The notes under the pieces are model-generated. The model searched no databases. It was not told the DNA's origin and worked only from the letters and a program-made list of their open reading frames with translations. A stretch of DNA of 12,746 bases, taken from the NCBI GenBank assembly GCA_037447655.1, contig JBBHKE010003407.1, positions 64,001 to 76,746 on the forward strand, read 5' to 3'. Each line of letters starts with the position of its first letter. Position 1 is the stretch's first letter. The position numbers were made by a program, and so were the translations under genes. The DNA comes from Zygnema cylindricum (taxonomy: Eukaryota > Streptophyta > Zygnematophyceae > Zygnematales > Zygnemataceae). Below are positions 1 to 10,803 of the stretch, piece by piece.

Positions 1-3000
1 CACTCTCAGGCTCCATCTCAGTCAGTCTTTTAGGAATCTCGTGTTCTGTAGGCCCGAAATGTAAAACCGAGTCAGTCAAAGGTCAAACAAAATGCAAGCA
101 GGAACTTGCAAGACTTCTGATTGACTGAACATAGTTAAACATTGGTTGAAAAGTTTAAGGCACGAGAAAGACATAGGAAAGAACGGTAAGGAACAAGTAA
201 TAAGAAAGAAAAATTGGAAAGAAACACAAAAAAATGGTGGAAACAGAAAAAGTGAGAGAAGAAGGTAAAAAAAAAAAAAAACTTGATTGAAAAAATCAGT
301 GTTTCAAGAAAAAGATATGAAAAAATGGCAGGAAAAGAAAAAATCAGAATCGCCTGAAACATACCTGCCAGAAAAGTAACCGCGCAATTATCTGTTCCAA
401 TACGGAGGACATTATCCTTAAGATCAATTGCACACTGCAAACGTAATGAATAGCAATTAGGCCATGGTGACATCAAAAAGTAATATAAAAAAGGTAGTAA
501 GGAGATAGTAAAACGCCAGAATTGCAATTAGACCAAGGTGACACTAAACAAAAGTAAGAATAAAGATGCAATAAGAAGATGATAAAGAAGAAGACATGCC
601 AGATGTGTAATAAACTCTAACGAAGGATGAAAGACAAAACGCCAGAAACCTATCAAGGTGATGGCTTTTCCTTTAAAAGGCTAAAATGAATAGTAGCACT
701 AATTCGAGATTACAGATGGCTGTAACAAATCTTTGTTAATAACATTAGCATAGAAAACGGAAACAGATAACCAACACATAAACCAAGTACAACTTTGATT
801 ATGAGACATGTAGGACATTGAATAAAGGTGAACTAAACTATTCACAAAAGTAACTACAATTAGATTTAAATCTTTCCTCAGCTTTTTATGAACCCGACAT
901 GCTATCAGCCCTTCCCATTTCAATTCCGTCTCTCCTTCCAATATTCCAAGAAAGAAAATTCACAGACTTGCGTCACAAAAGCAATGAACTTGGGCAGAAG
1001 TATTTATGTCAGAGGTTGCAAATGCCACAATAAATCACAGACACGAATTTGAGAGGGATGAGAGAAGTAGTAGGAATAAGAGAGAGTTAGATAGGAAGAA
1101 GAGAATTCTACTACTAAGATATAAATGAAATTCATACCTGGTGACGCCTGAGCATGTCCAGGCCAAAAAGAAATTCCAAACGAGCTTTTTCCAAAACTGT
1201 TATGCCACACATGTAAAAATTGGGACCAATCTGCAAAATGTAAAAGAGAGGGTAATCCTTTACAACGTCAAGTCCAAAGTAATTCAATTCTAAACGAAAG
1301 GAAGCTCAAGGTTGTAGGGATAGAAAAGGAGCAAGGCGTTAAAAAAACATGCAACGCGGAACTTCATTAACCAAGACACAGGATCACGTCACAAAACGCA
1401 TAAATTCAATTTAACAAAAAGGGACACTGTACCAAGAAAAGTACTCAAGAGAATGACATTTTTGAACCTTTAGCAAAACAGTGTAAGACAAAGATATTTG
1501 CTCAAACCTTAAGCTGAACATTGTGAATACGTCCCACAATTTTGTCACGACCAACTCCCATCGCAAAGCCGCTATATCGTCTGTCACAGAGTCGCATGAG
1601 CCTGCCACAGAGCATCCCAGCAAATGGTATTTAAATTAAAACCGGGGAAAAATACAGTGGATGTAGGCAATTGTAGGTGTCGCAACTAAGTGTAACAACC
1701 GATATAGAAGCCAGATTTACATTGACTTGGTATATCTATTTTCTTTTACCTCCATTTTTGCCAGTACAATTGTTGATTGACTGTGAACAAGCGCAACATC
1801 CAAAAGCAAAAAAACACCCAATTCCATACAAATGTATTGTTTTAAACAAGCAATAAACACATATTGCGAGTATGCTTTTTTTCACTTCCCTTCCTTCAGT
1901 ATTTTCCCTAAGCTCTTCCACCCTATCCTTGTCCAAGTATAGCAATGGAGCACATACCCACAACGTTCTGCACAAGCTTGTGACATAATCGAAGTTTCGG
2001 CCCCACTATCTATAAAAGCCTGTATCCCAACCTCCCCCAATTTTCATTTCAAAAGCCTTCGAAGCCCAAAGTCTTGCTGGAATCAACCAGAAAACAATAG
2101 CAAACGGAGTCCAGTACAAACTGTAAACTGTAGGGAATGCAAGAAGATTGGGAAAAGATTTAAAAGAAACAGCCCAAAAAAATACCGGTGGAAGGAGACT
2201 CTTAATTCGACAAGATTGTGATCATGGCATATTTCAAATGAATGCAATACAAAAACTAATGCTGTTCTAATGGGGCTGAATACTTTGATTTCAAATGAAG
2301 GACCTGAATAGGAGTATTTTCAAGCATTAGGACAGTCCAAATGCATCTGATGATGCAGATCCTTCTTCACAAACTACTAACTGCTAAAATTGTATTGTGT
2401 CGCATTAGCAAGTTCATAACAAATTTGACAATATAAATCCAACCTACTTTCAATACAATCCTCATGAATGATGTGTTCTATGCCAACTCATGCTTTGACC
2501 TGAAAGTGAATCACCTTGCAGCACATTCAAACAAACTTAAACAATGACTAGTATGGACCACAATGATGACGGTAAGCGGTAAATTGTATCTTCCTTAGTT
2601 AGAAAGCATAAACAACATAAAAAAAAAAACCTCTACCTTAATGGGATGATTGTTGACTTCCATGTTCACATAAAGCATGGCCTGCATGGCACCAAACCCA
2701 GTTTGAACAGGGAAAAAACTAGTATACTGAAACAATTATGTATTTATTATAATTATACTGAAATCTTAATACTGGAGCCAACTTCGAATTTTAATACCGG
2801 AGCCAAGCAAAACATATAGCTATATAGCAAAATATAGCCAAGTCAGAAATCAATTACAACCACTAGCAAACGCTCCATTGTAATTCAGCGACACCTGTAA
2901 CTTCAAACACATCAACAGACGAGACATAATTTAGAAAACTAAAATACAGAGCAACTATCTGCTATTATTTTTATTATCTGTATGGGACCATCCAAAATGC

Positions 3001-6000
3001 ACCAAAGATGATCATACCACAGTCGTAAATTGTGCAGGATTAAACTCCAACGCCAATGCCTCATTTTCGGCAATATTTTTCTGCATCAAAAATTAGACAT
3101 AGAAATCAGCTGTAAATACTTTACTCCCATTCCTCACTTAAAAACCAAATGCGAAAGGGACATCACCTTACCATATCTGAAAATTGGGTCGACCTGTCAA
3201 ACTGATGCTTCATTTAAAGTATAAGATGAATTAGACAAAGCCCAAAAGCATCCTGACAAAGACATTCCACCAAGTAGTCAAAATTCCAAGGTCTCAAAGG
3301 ACTTTCTCACCTGACGAATTTCTTCTTCAATGCGGCGCTGTGCTTCTAAATCGAGAGGATCATCAGTGAACTGAGCTTGTAACCGCTGCGTATAACAGGC
3401 CAGTACAAAACATCAATTTCTATTTTTGACATTTGCCAAAACAAGGTTCACGCTCCCTCCTCACCACCCTTCCCCCCTCCTCGTTCTTTTCCAACCTTCT
3501 TCTTCTCCTCCAAACTTATAAGAATAGTAAATGCTTGCTAGAAAAACACTTTGACACTTTGTTAAAAAAAAACATTTTAACTACCTTGTCATCAACAGCC
3601 TTGGATACCCGTGCATCATAGGCAAGATAACTAACACTGGCCGAAATGAAAGCCATGATCCTCTAACTTCTGCTATACATTAAAGCCCACTTTCTCAAAA
3701 AACAATTGAGAAAGAGAAATGCAGCTTCAAGAAGACGCTCAACTTTTAAGTTTGATGAACGTGATTTATCAAGAGTAAAGAGAGATATGTCATAATGAAA
3801 AATGGGCATCTTATTCCATCGAAGCTTACGACAAAGGCTAAGGGCCACAACCATTCAGCTATGACCGAGGATATTACACCTTATATCTCTATTATTTTTC
3901 ATGTTTTTTCGGCACTCACACTTATTTTTTCCGTTTACGATTGTCACAAATATAACATCCTTAACTTTCCATTGCAATATTCCTAAAAAAAAAGCAGACA
4001 AGTATGCACGGAGAAAGTCGAATCTGAAAGACAACAAAATTATAAAAACATACACGGTGATACACAATGTACAGTTTTATGACACTGATAGAGTCTCTCC
4101 CAGCACAAAGGAATGACAATTCCAGCTGCAAATGGAATATTGTCTGGAAAGTTTTCATGATTGTCACTTTGCTCCAGACCATATTTGACAATAAAACGGT
4201 TGATGACACGTTTTCAATTCCTAAACCAACTCACCTGCTGTTCATGCAAATACCGAAGGACACGTTGAAGCACCTCAACATTGCCAGTCTGAACAGCTTG
4301 CAACAGCGGCGGATTTTGCTGAAATAAAATGCAGAGCATATGACTATAATGAGAAGAGATTATAAAGAAAACCTGGCCTGATAAGTGACAATAAGCATTA
4401 GGATTAATACAAACAACTGTGCGATTTAAGTACCTAACATCATTCCTAGATACATAATATACACACACTTCTCGGGACAATTCAATTCCAAAAGTTTAAA
4501 ACATCACACAGCACTCTGCTGACCACAATATGAACATCCAAATAACTGGCGACAGTGACCCTGGGAAGAGCATGAAAGGGACTTCATTCCATTTAGAACA
4601 TATTTATTGTAAACATAAGACTACTAGCAAACTAACCTGCAGGAGATGCATAAGGTTGGGCAAACTCCAAAATTGTTCCCAACCATTTGCAAAACATTTA
4701 CTGAAAATATAAGGCTAAAAGCAAAACCAACCTCCAGGAGACGCATAAGGTGGGGTGAACTGCGAAATTGTTGTAGCCATGCCACGGGGTCACGCGCAGA
4801 GCCGTCGCTATTCAGAGCCAATGAAGCGGGGGCTGAAGCTGCAGCTTGTCTGCAATCTCACAAAACAGGAACACACCAGAACTTCAACTAAGAAACTCTA
4901 GTTTGTAAGAGTTACACCTGATAGAACAATCTTTTTTCAGGTTAGCTCCTTGCCTTTTGCTTGATACTTAAAACCACACTCTTTTGCTGAGCAATCATGG
5001 ATAGTAACAGCTCATCAGGGGACCAAGTGACACGATGCAAACTGAATTAAGTGCTTCGTATGCTCGTTGGACGCAAAGAATTTGTAAGAAAAATATTGCA
5101 GGTGGTATAGCCATAGGCAGACGCACAGATGTAGCTTAAAAAATTCTGCTGATGGATAGGGCAACATTCTGTTCATGAATAGAAGAAGCATCATCATTTG
5201 GTGCCAGAAGACTTGTAAACAAAAGATGGTGCGTAGAACAACAGGTCATTAATATCCGCTAAAACGTGATAATGATTAAAACCAGCTGACTTGAACAATT
5301 GAATTCAAAATATAGGCAACAGCTATTAAGCTAGAATACGTAGCTTTGCCACAAAGCAAACACCCAAGCACAAGATTTAACAAGGCATGGCTTTAGAGTT
5401 AACCACATGATACTTAAAAAGCAAAGGATTGTCAAGATATACCCAATTCATTTTCGTTTTTGCAAAGATTTAGCTCCGTGGGACCTTATGCGTCCATTAT
5501 GTTTCAGCATGAGCCACTAACTTGTGAATGTTACACATTGTTAGATGCATAATCAAATGTATGCTCAAACTGATCTTAAAAGCATTGCGTTAATTGACAC
5601 GGTGGCACACAGTGATGCAGAATGTACCTTTATAATCACAAAATACTTGTATTGGTAAGTGTACATAGTGAAAAATCAGTTGGATCCACAAAATAAAGAA
5701 TGTAAACGATCCAGCATTGATTTTAAACGTCTTAACGCGAGAAACATAAGATTAACTTTGGTAAACAAAAAGGAAAACTATTTTCCACATGATGATCAAA
5801 TACAAAAGTTTCACTTATTCTAGCAAATTTCAGAATATCACAATTGTTTGACTAAACTTCCAGAAGGAAAGATGATTGAGATTGTACAAATTTTACAGTT
5901 TATCTCCATAAAAACTAGATATGTCGAGGTGTAACTTGTAAAAATACAGCAATTCACAGCAAGTGCCACTGAAACAATTTAAGCTCAGTAATTGATTTGT

Positions 6001-6593
6001 GATCCTTGGAGCAAACGTCAGCGTTGAAGCGTGTAGTACCAAATAGCATTGCATAACAAATTGGTACCGCGTTGCTCACCTTTGCTCAACAATTCGCAGT
6101 TCAATAAGGTCGCCATCCTTCACACTGGCAGCCAATAAGGTGCCTGTGTCTTGAAGCTCTCTTCCATTAAAAAACAGGTGTTGCTTTGGTAGAGGAATTT
6201 GTGTCTGTTGACAAAGTAATCGACGGACTACTTCAGCAAGATGGAGGTCAGCATTATGTTGAGCACAGCAACCTTATTGATAATAGCTGATCATTGTAAA
6301 ATAGTTGGGAGAAAAACCAAGAATTGCAGGGAAAAAAAGCAGGGGAGCGCTCACCTCCACTTCCAATATAGCCTTTAAATTTTCAACCTGTACAAAGGAT
6401 AGAAATGGCGTAATAAAATCAGTCTCCAAAATTTCGGAAGGAAAGGCTGTGATTTCAACATAAAGGTAATGTATAAGCAAGAGAAGATTCTTAAGATAAA
6501 ACTCAATTCGCGCAACAGAATACAGACCGATTCGCCAGGTGAGACGTCCACCATCACAATTCGCTCATCTTCTGTCATAACAGTCACCTTCAT
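1..6593 (-). CDS. DDI1: DDI1-like ubiquitin shuttle / aspartyl protease, 3' end missing
   Basis: Proteasome shuttle factor: DDI1 proteins bind ubiquitinated clients and cleave some of them with a dimeric retroviral-like protease domain. Exons, in transcript order: 6593-6528, 6387-6355, 6204-6080, 4849-4732, 4318-4235, 3385-3311, 3080-3018, 2681-2637, 2019-1958, 1601-1508, 1230-1138, 434-365, 45-<1. Every junction is GT-AG and keeps frame; about 324 residues are visible. Residues 1-75 are a ubiquitin-like domain (starts [10 protein letters not shown], contains [12 protein letters not shown] and FFNGREL). NSDGSARDP (88-96) and the helical HDD region follow (to about 200). The protease has DSGAE with catalytic Asp207, then [12 protein letters not shown] and FLFGLDML (276-283). 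Family members continue C-terminally, often to a UBA domain, which would lie left of base 1. The start is set by family alignment, although an in-frame ATG exists upstream at 6695. Exon 5 to 6 is joined directly; this linker is about five residues shorter than I recall for human DDI2, so a micro-exon may be missing. Confidence 0.93.
448..558. repeat. Degenerate tandem repeat in DDI1 intron 11
   Basis: About 36 bases at 448-483 (gaatagcaattaggccatgg, then tgaca) recur at 519-557 (gaattgcaattagaccaagg, then tgaca), 71 bases apart. A third, weaker echo follows: the block aaaacgccag occurs at 510-519 and again near 637-646, each followed within about 25 bases by an aaggtga. This is purely intronic and no function is apparent. 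Confidence 0.6.
2765..2806. repeat. Short direct repeat in DDI1 intron 7
   Basis: Two 17-base copies, cttaatactggagccaa (2765-2781) and tttaataccggagccaa (2790-2806), differ at two positions and sit 25 bases apart. They lie upstream of the 2637-2681 exon in transcript direction. Probably a small local duplication. Confidence 0.55.
4637..4700 (-). other. Candidate alternative (duplicated) exon in DDI1 intron 4
   Basis: In transcript direction this segment starts after TTTTCAG and ends at CTGCAG before GTTAGT. It encodes one leading base plus 21 open codons, ending in [14 protein letters not shown]. Its last 42 bases match the last 42 bases of DDI1 exon 4 (4773-4732, encoding [14 protein letters not shown]) at 34 positions by my count, without gaps, and similarity runs on into the donor (GTTAGTTTGC against GTTGGTTTTGC). 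It has the same splice phases as exon 4: one leading base in, phase 0 out. It could therefore replace exon 4 in frame, but including both would shift the frame. It lacks the NSDGSARDP part, so it could equally be a decayed duplicate. No transcript evidence is available here. Confidence 0.45.
4850..6079 (-). other. Long DDI1 intron 3, no gene seen
   Basis: This 1230-base intron joins the end of the ubiquitin-like exon (phase 2) to the exon starting at 4849. It is AT-rich with stops in all frames. I see no RNA gene, transposon end or conserved exon-like segment in it. Confidence 0.7.
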
Positions 6594-7373
6594 GATTGAA
6601 AAAAAATAAATACAGCTGAATAAACAGCAGAAAAAAAATGCACTAATTTTACGATTGAACCAATAACAGGAACGTTGTAGTCTTGACAGACCCACGGCTT
6701 TACTAAGGGTACCGTGTAATATTAGCTACTTTCAAGTTCAGTGTGACAACCTATGTCAACTGTGTTCAATACGCCAAGTAACAAACAAAAATGATAAACT
6801 CGTAAATAGTGTAAGCTGTTGAAGTAACAAATGGCAAAGGCAGGCAAGGCAATAAATCTCCAAATACCACGGTTTATCAGGATAGTTGGAAAAAAAATTG
6901 GAGATGTATTCTAAAATGATATATATTATAATAAATAGTTATACATAAGGTATATTCTGGAAGATTAGGCGCTTGTCAAGTTTGTGAGACGGTAATTTCC
7001 GAAGGTTGACTGGTAGGAGTCTAGGAGCTACAGTACTGTACCGTAGTAGTTTCATCTTCCAAATGAAGTTTCCAAGTCAATTTTTTAAGGACGTTTCTTT
7101 TCCAGGCAACCTTTGGAACTGCAATTGACTTCTCTTGTCAGTTTTGAAGTTTTTCTCATCGTCATCATCATCACACAAATTTTATCGCGGAATATCCATT
7201 ACGCAAATGCAAGTTGACTTTCACATCTCAACTGTCTCTCCTTTTCTTGCGTAATTCTACCCAATAATGGGCAACCTGCCAGTACTGCAGTAGTTTATCT
7301 TGCCCGTAAGTTTGATTCCTTTCAGGACCAGTACTTATTGAGTTTCTCCTTGCTTTAGGATTTGTAAGCAAAC
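6594..7373. promoter_or_regulatory. Divergent intergenic region between DDI1 and AVT3 genes
   Basis: The two start codons face away from each other about 780 bases apart, so this segment should hold both 5' UTRs and promoters, possibly a shared bidirectional one. No convincing TATA box can be assigned by eye; AT-rich stretches such as 6918-6945 are not specific. Near the AVT3 start, GTAAGT at 7306 and a pyrimidine-rich acceptor ending at 7358 could bound a 53-base 5' UTR intron. Near DDI1, the T-rich tract just before its ATG could also be part of a 5' UTR intron. Confidence 0.5.
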
Positions 7374-10187
7374 ATGGAAGGCGGTTCAGCAGATGAGTCA
7401 AGAGATCCGTTGATGGTGATAAAAGAATTGGAGCATCCCTTGTCTTCTCCGCTGTATATTTTTGCAAACATTGTCATCGCTATCATCGGAGTAAGCGAAA
7501 TTCTGGAATCGTTTTGATGCACTAAGAGTTATGTTGATTCTTTTTCAAGTCTCCGAAGTTAGCTTTGGGATTTTGTTGTAGATAGAAAGTGCGAACGTCT
7601 GCAAGGCTCAAAAATTGCTTATAAAGTATGCAGTTTTTTTTCAAAACATGTCCTTCTGTTACTTGTTCGGTTCTTTTTGGGTGTAAAAGAACGAGGATCA
7701 AGCGTAATTTGTTCATTTTGGTATTGGTTCAACCCGCAGGCTGGAGTGCTTGGATTGCCTTATGCTTTCGCAAAAACTGGGTGGTTATCTGGGCTCATCC
7801 TTCTCGCTGTGGCGGCTATTCTCAGCTATTGGTGAGTGTGCCTCTTCGCTCAATAATCTCAATGTCATCAATATGTACTTTAGCTATGGTTTCCTTTGGT
7901 TTAATGTCAAAGAAAATTAGGTAATGGAGATTTTGTTCCTGGTCTGAAGATGTTTTGCGCTCTATATTACTTCATTTGCACACTTTTTTTTCAGCATCGC
8001 CAATTCCTTAATTTCTTTGCGGACGACTTCATATATGTTTATGCTCTAAGTTGTAATATGCCCTAACTTGCAATAGTATCCATTCCCTGTATGAAAAATT
8101 GATTTTTGAAAAAATTTTAAATGGACCTAAGCAGGTGGCTTTCTGGTCGCCTGTAATACACCCTACTACTCCGCCCATCGCTATTAGAGTCAGTGAATTA
8201 ATGGTGTTAACACTTAATTATGTTTTGCCACTAAATTGGCCACTTAAGTAAAAAGTGTTATTAACACGCATTTTATGATTTTAATAAAAAAGACACTCAC
8301 TTGGATTATTGTGATGAACTCTAATAGCGATGGGCAGCTATCTTGACTGTATTAGTAAATAAATGCTCCCTATTGGTCGTTCGCTTACAAGATTGCAACG
8401 CTATGTTGTAAGAGCTTTCCATTTCTAATTTATATGAAATGTGATGCACTTCTATTATGAAACACGTTTTTATATGAGCACTGTCCTTTCTCTGTACCAG
8501 GGGAATGATGTTGCTTGTATTCAGCCGCCAGAAAATTGAAGAAAGCCCGGATTGTCCTCCCATTGCTACATTTGGTGATCTGGGGCTCCAGCTGTACGGA
8601 AGTTCTGCACATGCACTCATAGATGTACTCCTTGTGCTATCACAGGGAGGGTTCTGTGTTGCGTACCTTATCTTTATTGGGGAAAATGTTTCAAGCATAT
8701 TTTCTGGAAACTCTTCGAAGAAAGGCTTCATTATCGCCTGTGTTGGTAGGTTTTACCATTTGCTAGGCTAGTTTGCATTAATGTAACTTTCTGTGTGTGT
8801 TTTCTTGAGTTTTTCCTTATCGTATCCACGCCATCCTGTTAACTCTGCCATTATAGTATGTGCTTTTTATTTCAAGAAATGGACTAGGAAGATCTCTCAG
8901 CTTGCATTTTAAATGGTCTAATTTTGTATTTTACTTTTGTAACAAGCTGGTCTTATACACAATCCCATCTTCCTCAAATATACCCCTGACCTCACTGTTA
9001 GTCACATTGCATAATACCTAAGCTCAATTCATTCTGATTACCATGAATCAAGGTGTTATTTTAATAAAAATATGAGAAATACTGCTTGCAGCTCCGGCGG
9101 AAATGGTGCTTTCATGGCTTCGTTCACTCACTTATATGGCGCCTTTCAGGTGAATCTTTCTCCATGGTCCATATTTTATCAACGCTTTCATGCTTACTCT
9201 TGGTTTTCTTAACTACAGCCTTAGAGTAGTTTCAACAACAATGTTATGATCATTGCTTGGTTGTGTAGTTAGTTAATTCACTAATGCTTCTTGCTAGTAC
9301 TTCCTATTCAAAAGGAATTGCATTTGCTGTCTCTTTCGTGTATCACTCTAATTAAAGACTCAGCTTGTTACAAATGCTTTATTAATCGTCTTGTTATTGC
9401 CTGTTTTAACCTGTTCGATTCTTTGCACCATACCAGTCTGTTTGCAGACGTGGTGAAAATAGCCGCTCTTGCTATGATTTTATTTTATGACGTGAAGGAA
9501 ATGCAAGATTTTCAAGGGGCATCTGCGTTCACATCAGCCTCGAGTATTCCCTTCTTCCTTGGTATTGCTGTTTATGCCTTTGAAGGAGTGGGGATGACGT
9601 TACCGCTTGAGCTCTCAATGAAGGACAAGAAGAAATTTGGACCAACTTTGGCTTTGGCCCTTGCAATTATTGTTGCTATATATGCGCTTTTTGGTTGTAT
9701 GGGTTTTTTAGCTTTTGGTGAGGAAACACGAGACATTATCACACTCAATCTTCCACAAGGAATTGTAACGCATTTTGTTAAAATCGGTATTTGCATCGCT
9801 CTTTTTTTCACATTTCCGGTAATGATGCACCCAGTGTATGAGATTTTTGAACGCCGAATTTCTCTTTCAAACTGGTTTTATGCCCGAATTGGGATCCACG
9901 GGGAGGAGAAACAATTAGCGTTTTTTTCGGCTTCACGGGCCGTTATCGTCTTGTTTGTAGCGTATCTAGCAGCTTCAATACCACAATTTAGTACTTTCCT
10001 GTCGGTTATCGGGAGTAGTGTTTGTTCTTTATTGGCCTTCATTATTCCTGGACTTCTCCATTTACGAGCTATGGGAGAAGACATAGGAAGGACCGAGTTA
10101 TTTGTAGATTGGTGCCTTATTGTTTTTGGTGCAATCTTTGGGATTTGGGGAACCATCGATTCAATACGAGGTCTTCTTGGCGTATAA
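7374..10187 (+). CDS. AVT3: AVT3-like vacuolar amino acid transporter (AAAP family), complete
   Basis: Member of the amino acid/auxin permease family, AVT3 type. Known plant and yeast relatives export neutral amino acids from the vacuole; substrate here is inferred. Exons: 7374-7490, 7740-7831, 8501-8745, 9092-9149, 9437-10187, giving 1263 coding bases and 420 residues, the usual length. All junctions are GT-AG and in phase. Residues 1-26 form a hydrophilic N-terminus; FANIVIAIIGAGVLGLPYAF (30-49) is the family's first transmembrane signature. Other family marks are SQGGFCVAYLIFIG in exon 3, APFSLFADVV at the exon 4/5 join, VYAFEGVGMTLPLE and MKDKKKFG around 215-239, LAFGEETRDIITLNLP (262-277) and FFTFPVMMHPVYEIFERR (294-311). 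About eleven membrane spans are expected. The start has an in-frame TAA nine bases upstream (7365-7367). The last exon alone encodes about 60% of the protein. It is divergent from the DDI1 gene. Confidence 0.95.
8173..8335. mobile_element. MITE-like inverted-repeat element in AVT3 intron 2
   Basis: The ends are perfect 18-bp inverted repeats: gcccatcgctattagagt at 8173-8190 and its reverse complement at 8318-8335. The interior is AT-rich. Inner arms also pair imperfectly (gtgttaacacttaa near 8204-8217 against ttaagt...gtgttattaacac near 8244-8267), so most of the 163 bases could fold into a hairpin. There is no coding capacity. No clear target-site duplication flanks it, so the superfamily cannot be assigned. 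It sits within the intron and does not touch the splice sites. Confidence 0.75.
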
Positions 10188-10264
10188 ACTGTTCAACTTT
10201 GTACGTATATGAACCTTAACTCAGTTATTTGATGAGTAGGATTCTTTATATTTGGACATCAAAG

Positions 10265-10803
10265 ATGTCTCTACATCTTAGCAAGTGAGTTGGTCGTATG
10301 ACATTCCTTACTAATAATTTTCTAAGTAGTGGAAAAGGTTCGCCTTCAAAGGTTGACTCAAAGGCTTGCCTTAAAAAGGCTTTAGGCTTTTTTCGCGGAT
10401 GCGTAACCCTAACAATTTGTTTTAGTTTTAGATTATTTTGTCTTTAGTATTGCCAGTTTTTGTATGCTTCATAGGTTTTTTTTTTATATCACCTTCGGGA
10501 TCGGTCAGGCTCTCTTCATTGAGATTATGTATAGACCAGATCGGTTAATTGGACACAGCTTCGAGCCAAGCGCTTGACTCAAGGGAGGAGGAAGTAAGAG
10601 AACAAGAAGTCGAGGTGAGAGAAAAGGTGGTCGTAACAAATAAGGTATGTCTTTAGAAAATCTGGAAGGTGCAAAGTGCCTGATTTTATGTAAGGAGCTC
10701 GCTTTTCTTTGGTATTCCCATTGGATTTTTTTGTATTGATAGAGCTTCAGGCAAAGATTCAAAACGATTATCAAATGAAGAATGGCTTACACAAGAAACT
10801 TAG
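10265..10803 (+). CDS. Possible small spliced gene, unknown protein
   Basis: A chain of four plus-strand segments keeps one open frame: 10265-10284, 10330-10402, 10535-10593 and 10743-10803, giving 70 residues and a TAG stop. The predicted start is MSLHLSNGKGSPSKVDSKAC; the second half is basic (RAKRLTQGRRK) and the end is SNEEWLTQET. Donors AA|GTGAGT and AA|GTAAGA are strong and the acceptor before 10743 follows a T-rich tract. The GTAACC donor and the TATAG acceptor at 10534 are weak. The first intron would be only 45 bases, much shorter than any in the neighbouring genes. I recognise no family. These segments could also be part of the AVT3 3' UTR or chance open frames. Confidence 0.2.

Noticed and set aside
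1004-1210. 68-codon minus frame overlapping the 1138-1230 exon
   Set aside because: It is a different frame from the one encoding the conserved protease sequence IGPNFYMCG to FGLDML.
4067-4327. Overlapping plus and minus open frames around 3.8-4.3 kb
   Set aside because: The only conserved segment is the DDI1 exon 4318-4235; the rest is intron or antisense shadow.
6205-6258. In-frame open sequence before the third DDI1 exon ([18 protein letters not shown])
   Set aside because: The family places LEVE directly before a short T/S-x-I/V-P segment, which fits the acceptor at 6205; including the extra residues would break the ubiquitin fold.
7018-7300. Palindromic agtactgtac / agtactgcag motifs near the AVT3 upstream region
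   Set aside because: Short, imperfect and only two copies; not distinguishable from chance in this composition.
8321-8731. 136-codon minus-strand open frame
   Set aside because: It is antisense to AVT3 exon 3 and part of its second intron and the inverted-repeat element; the plus strand there has clear transporter homology and good splice sites.
9291-9436. N-terminal extension of the long AVT3 frame, starting at an ATG at 9291
   Set aside because: The acceptor at 9436 joins in phase to exon 4 (APFS then LFADVV), matching the family; the extension is intron sequence that happens to be open.
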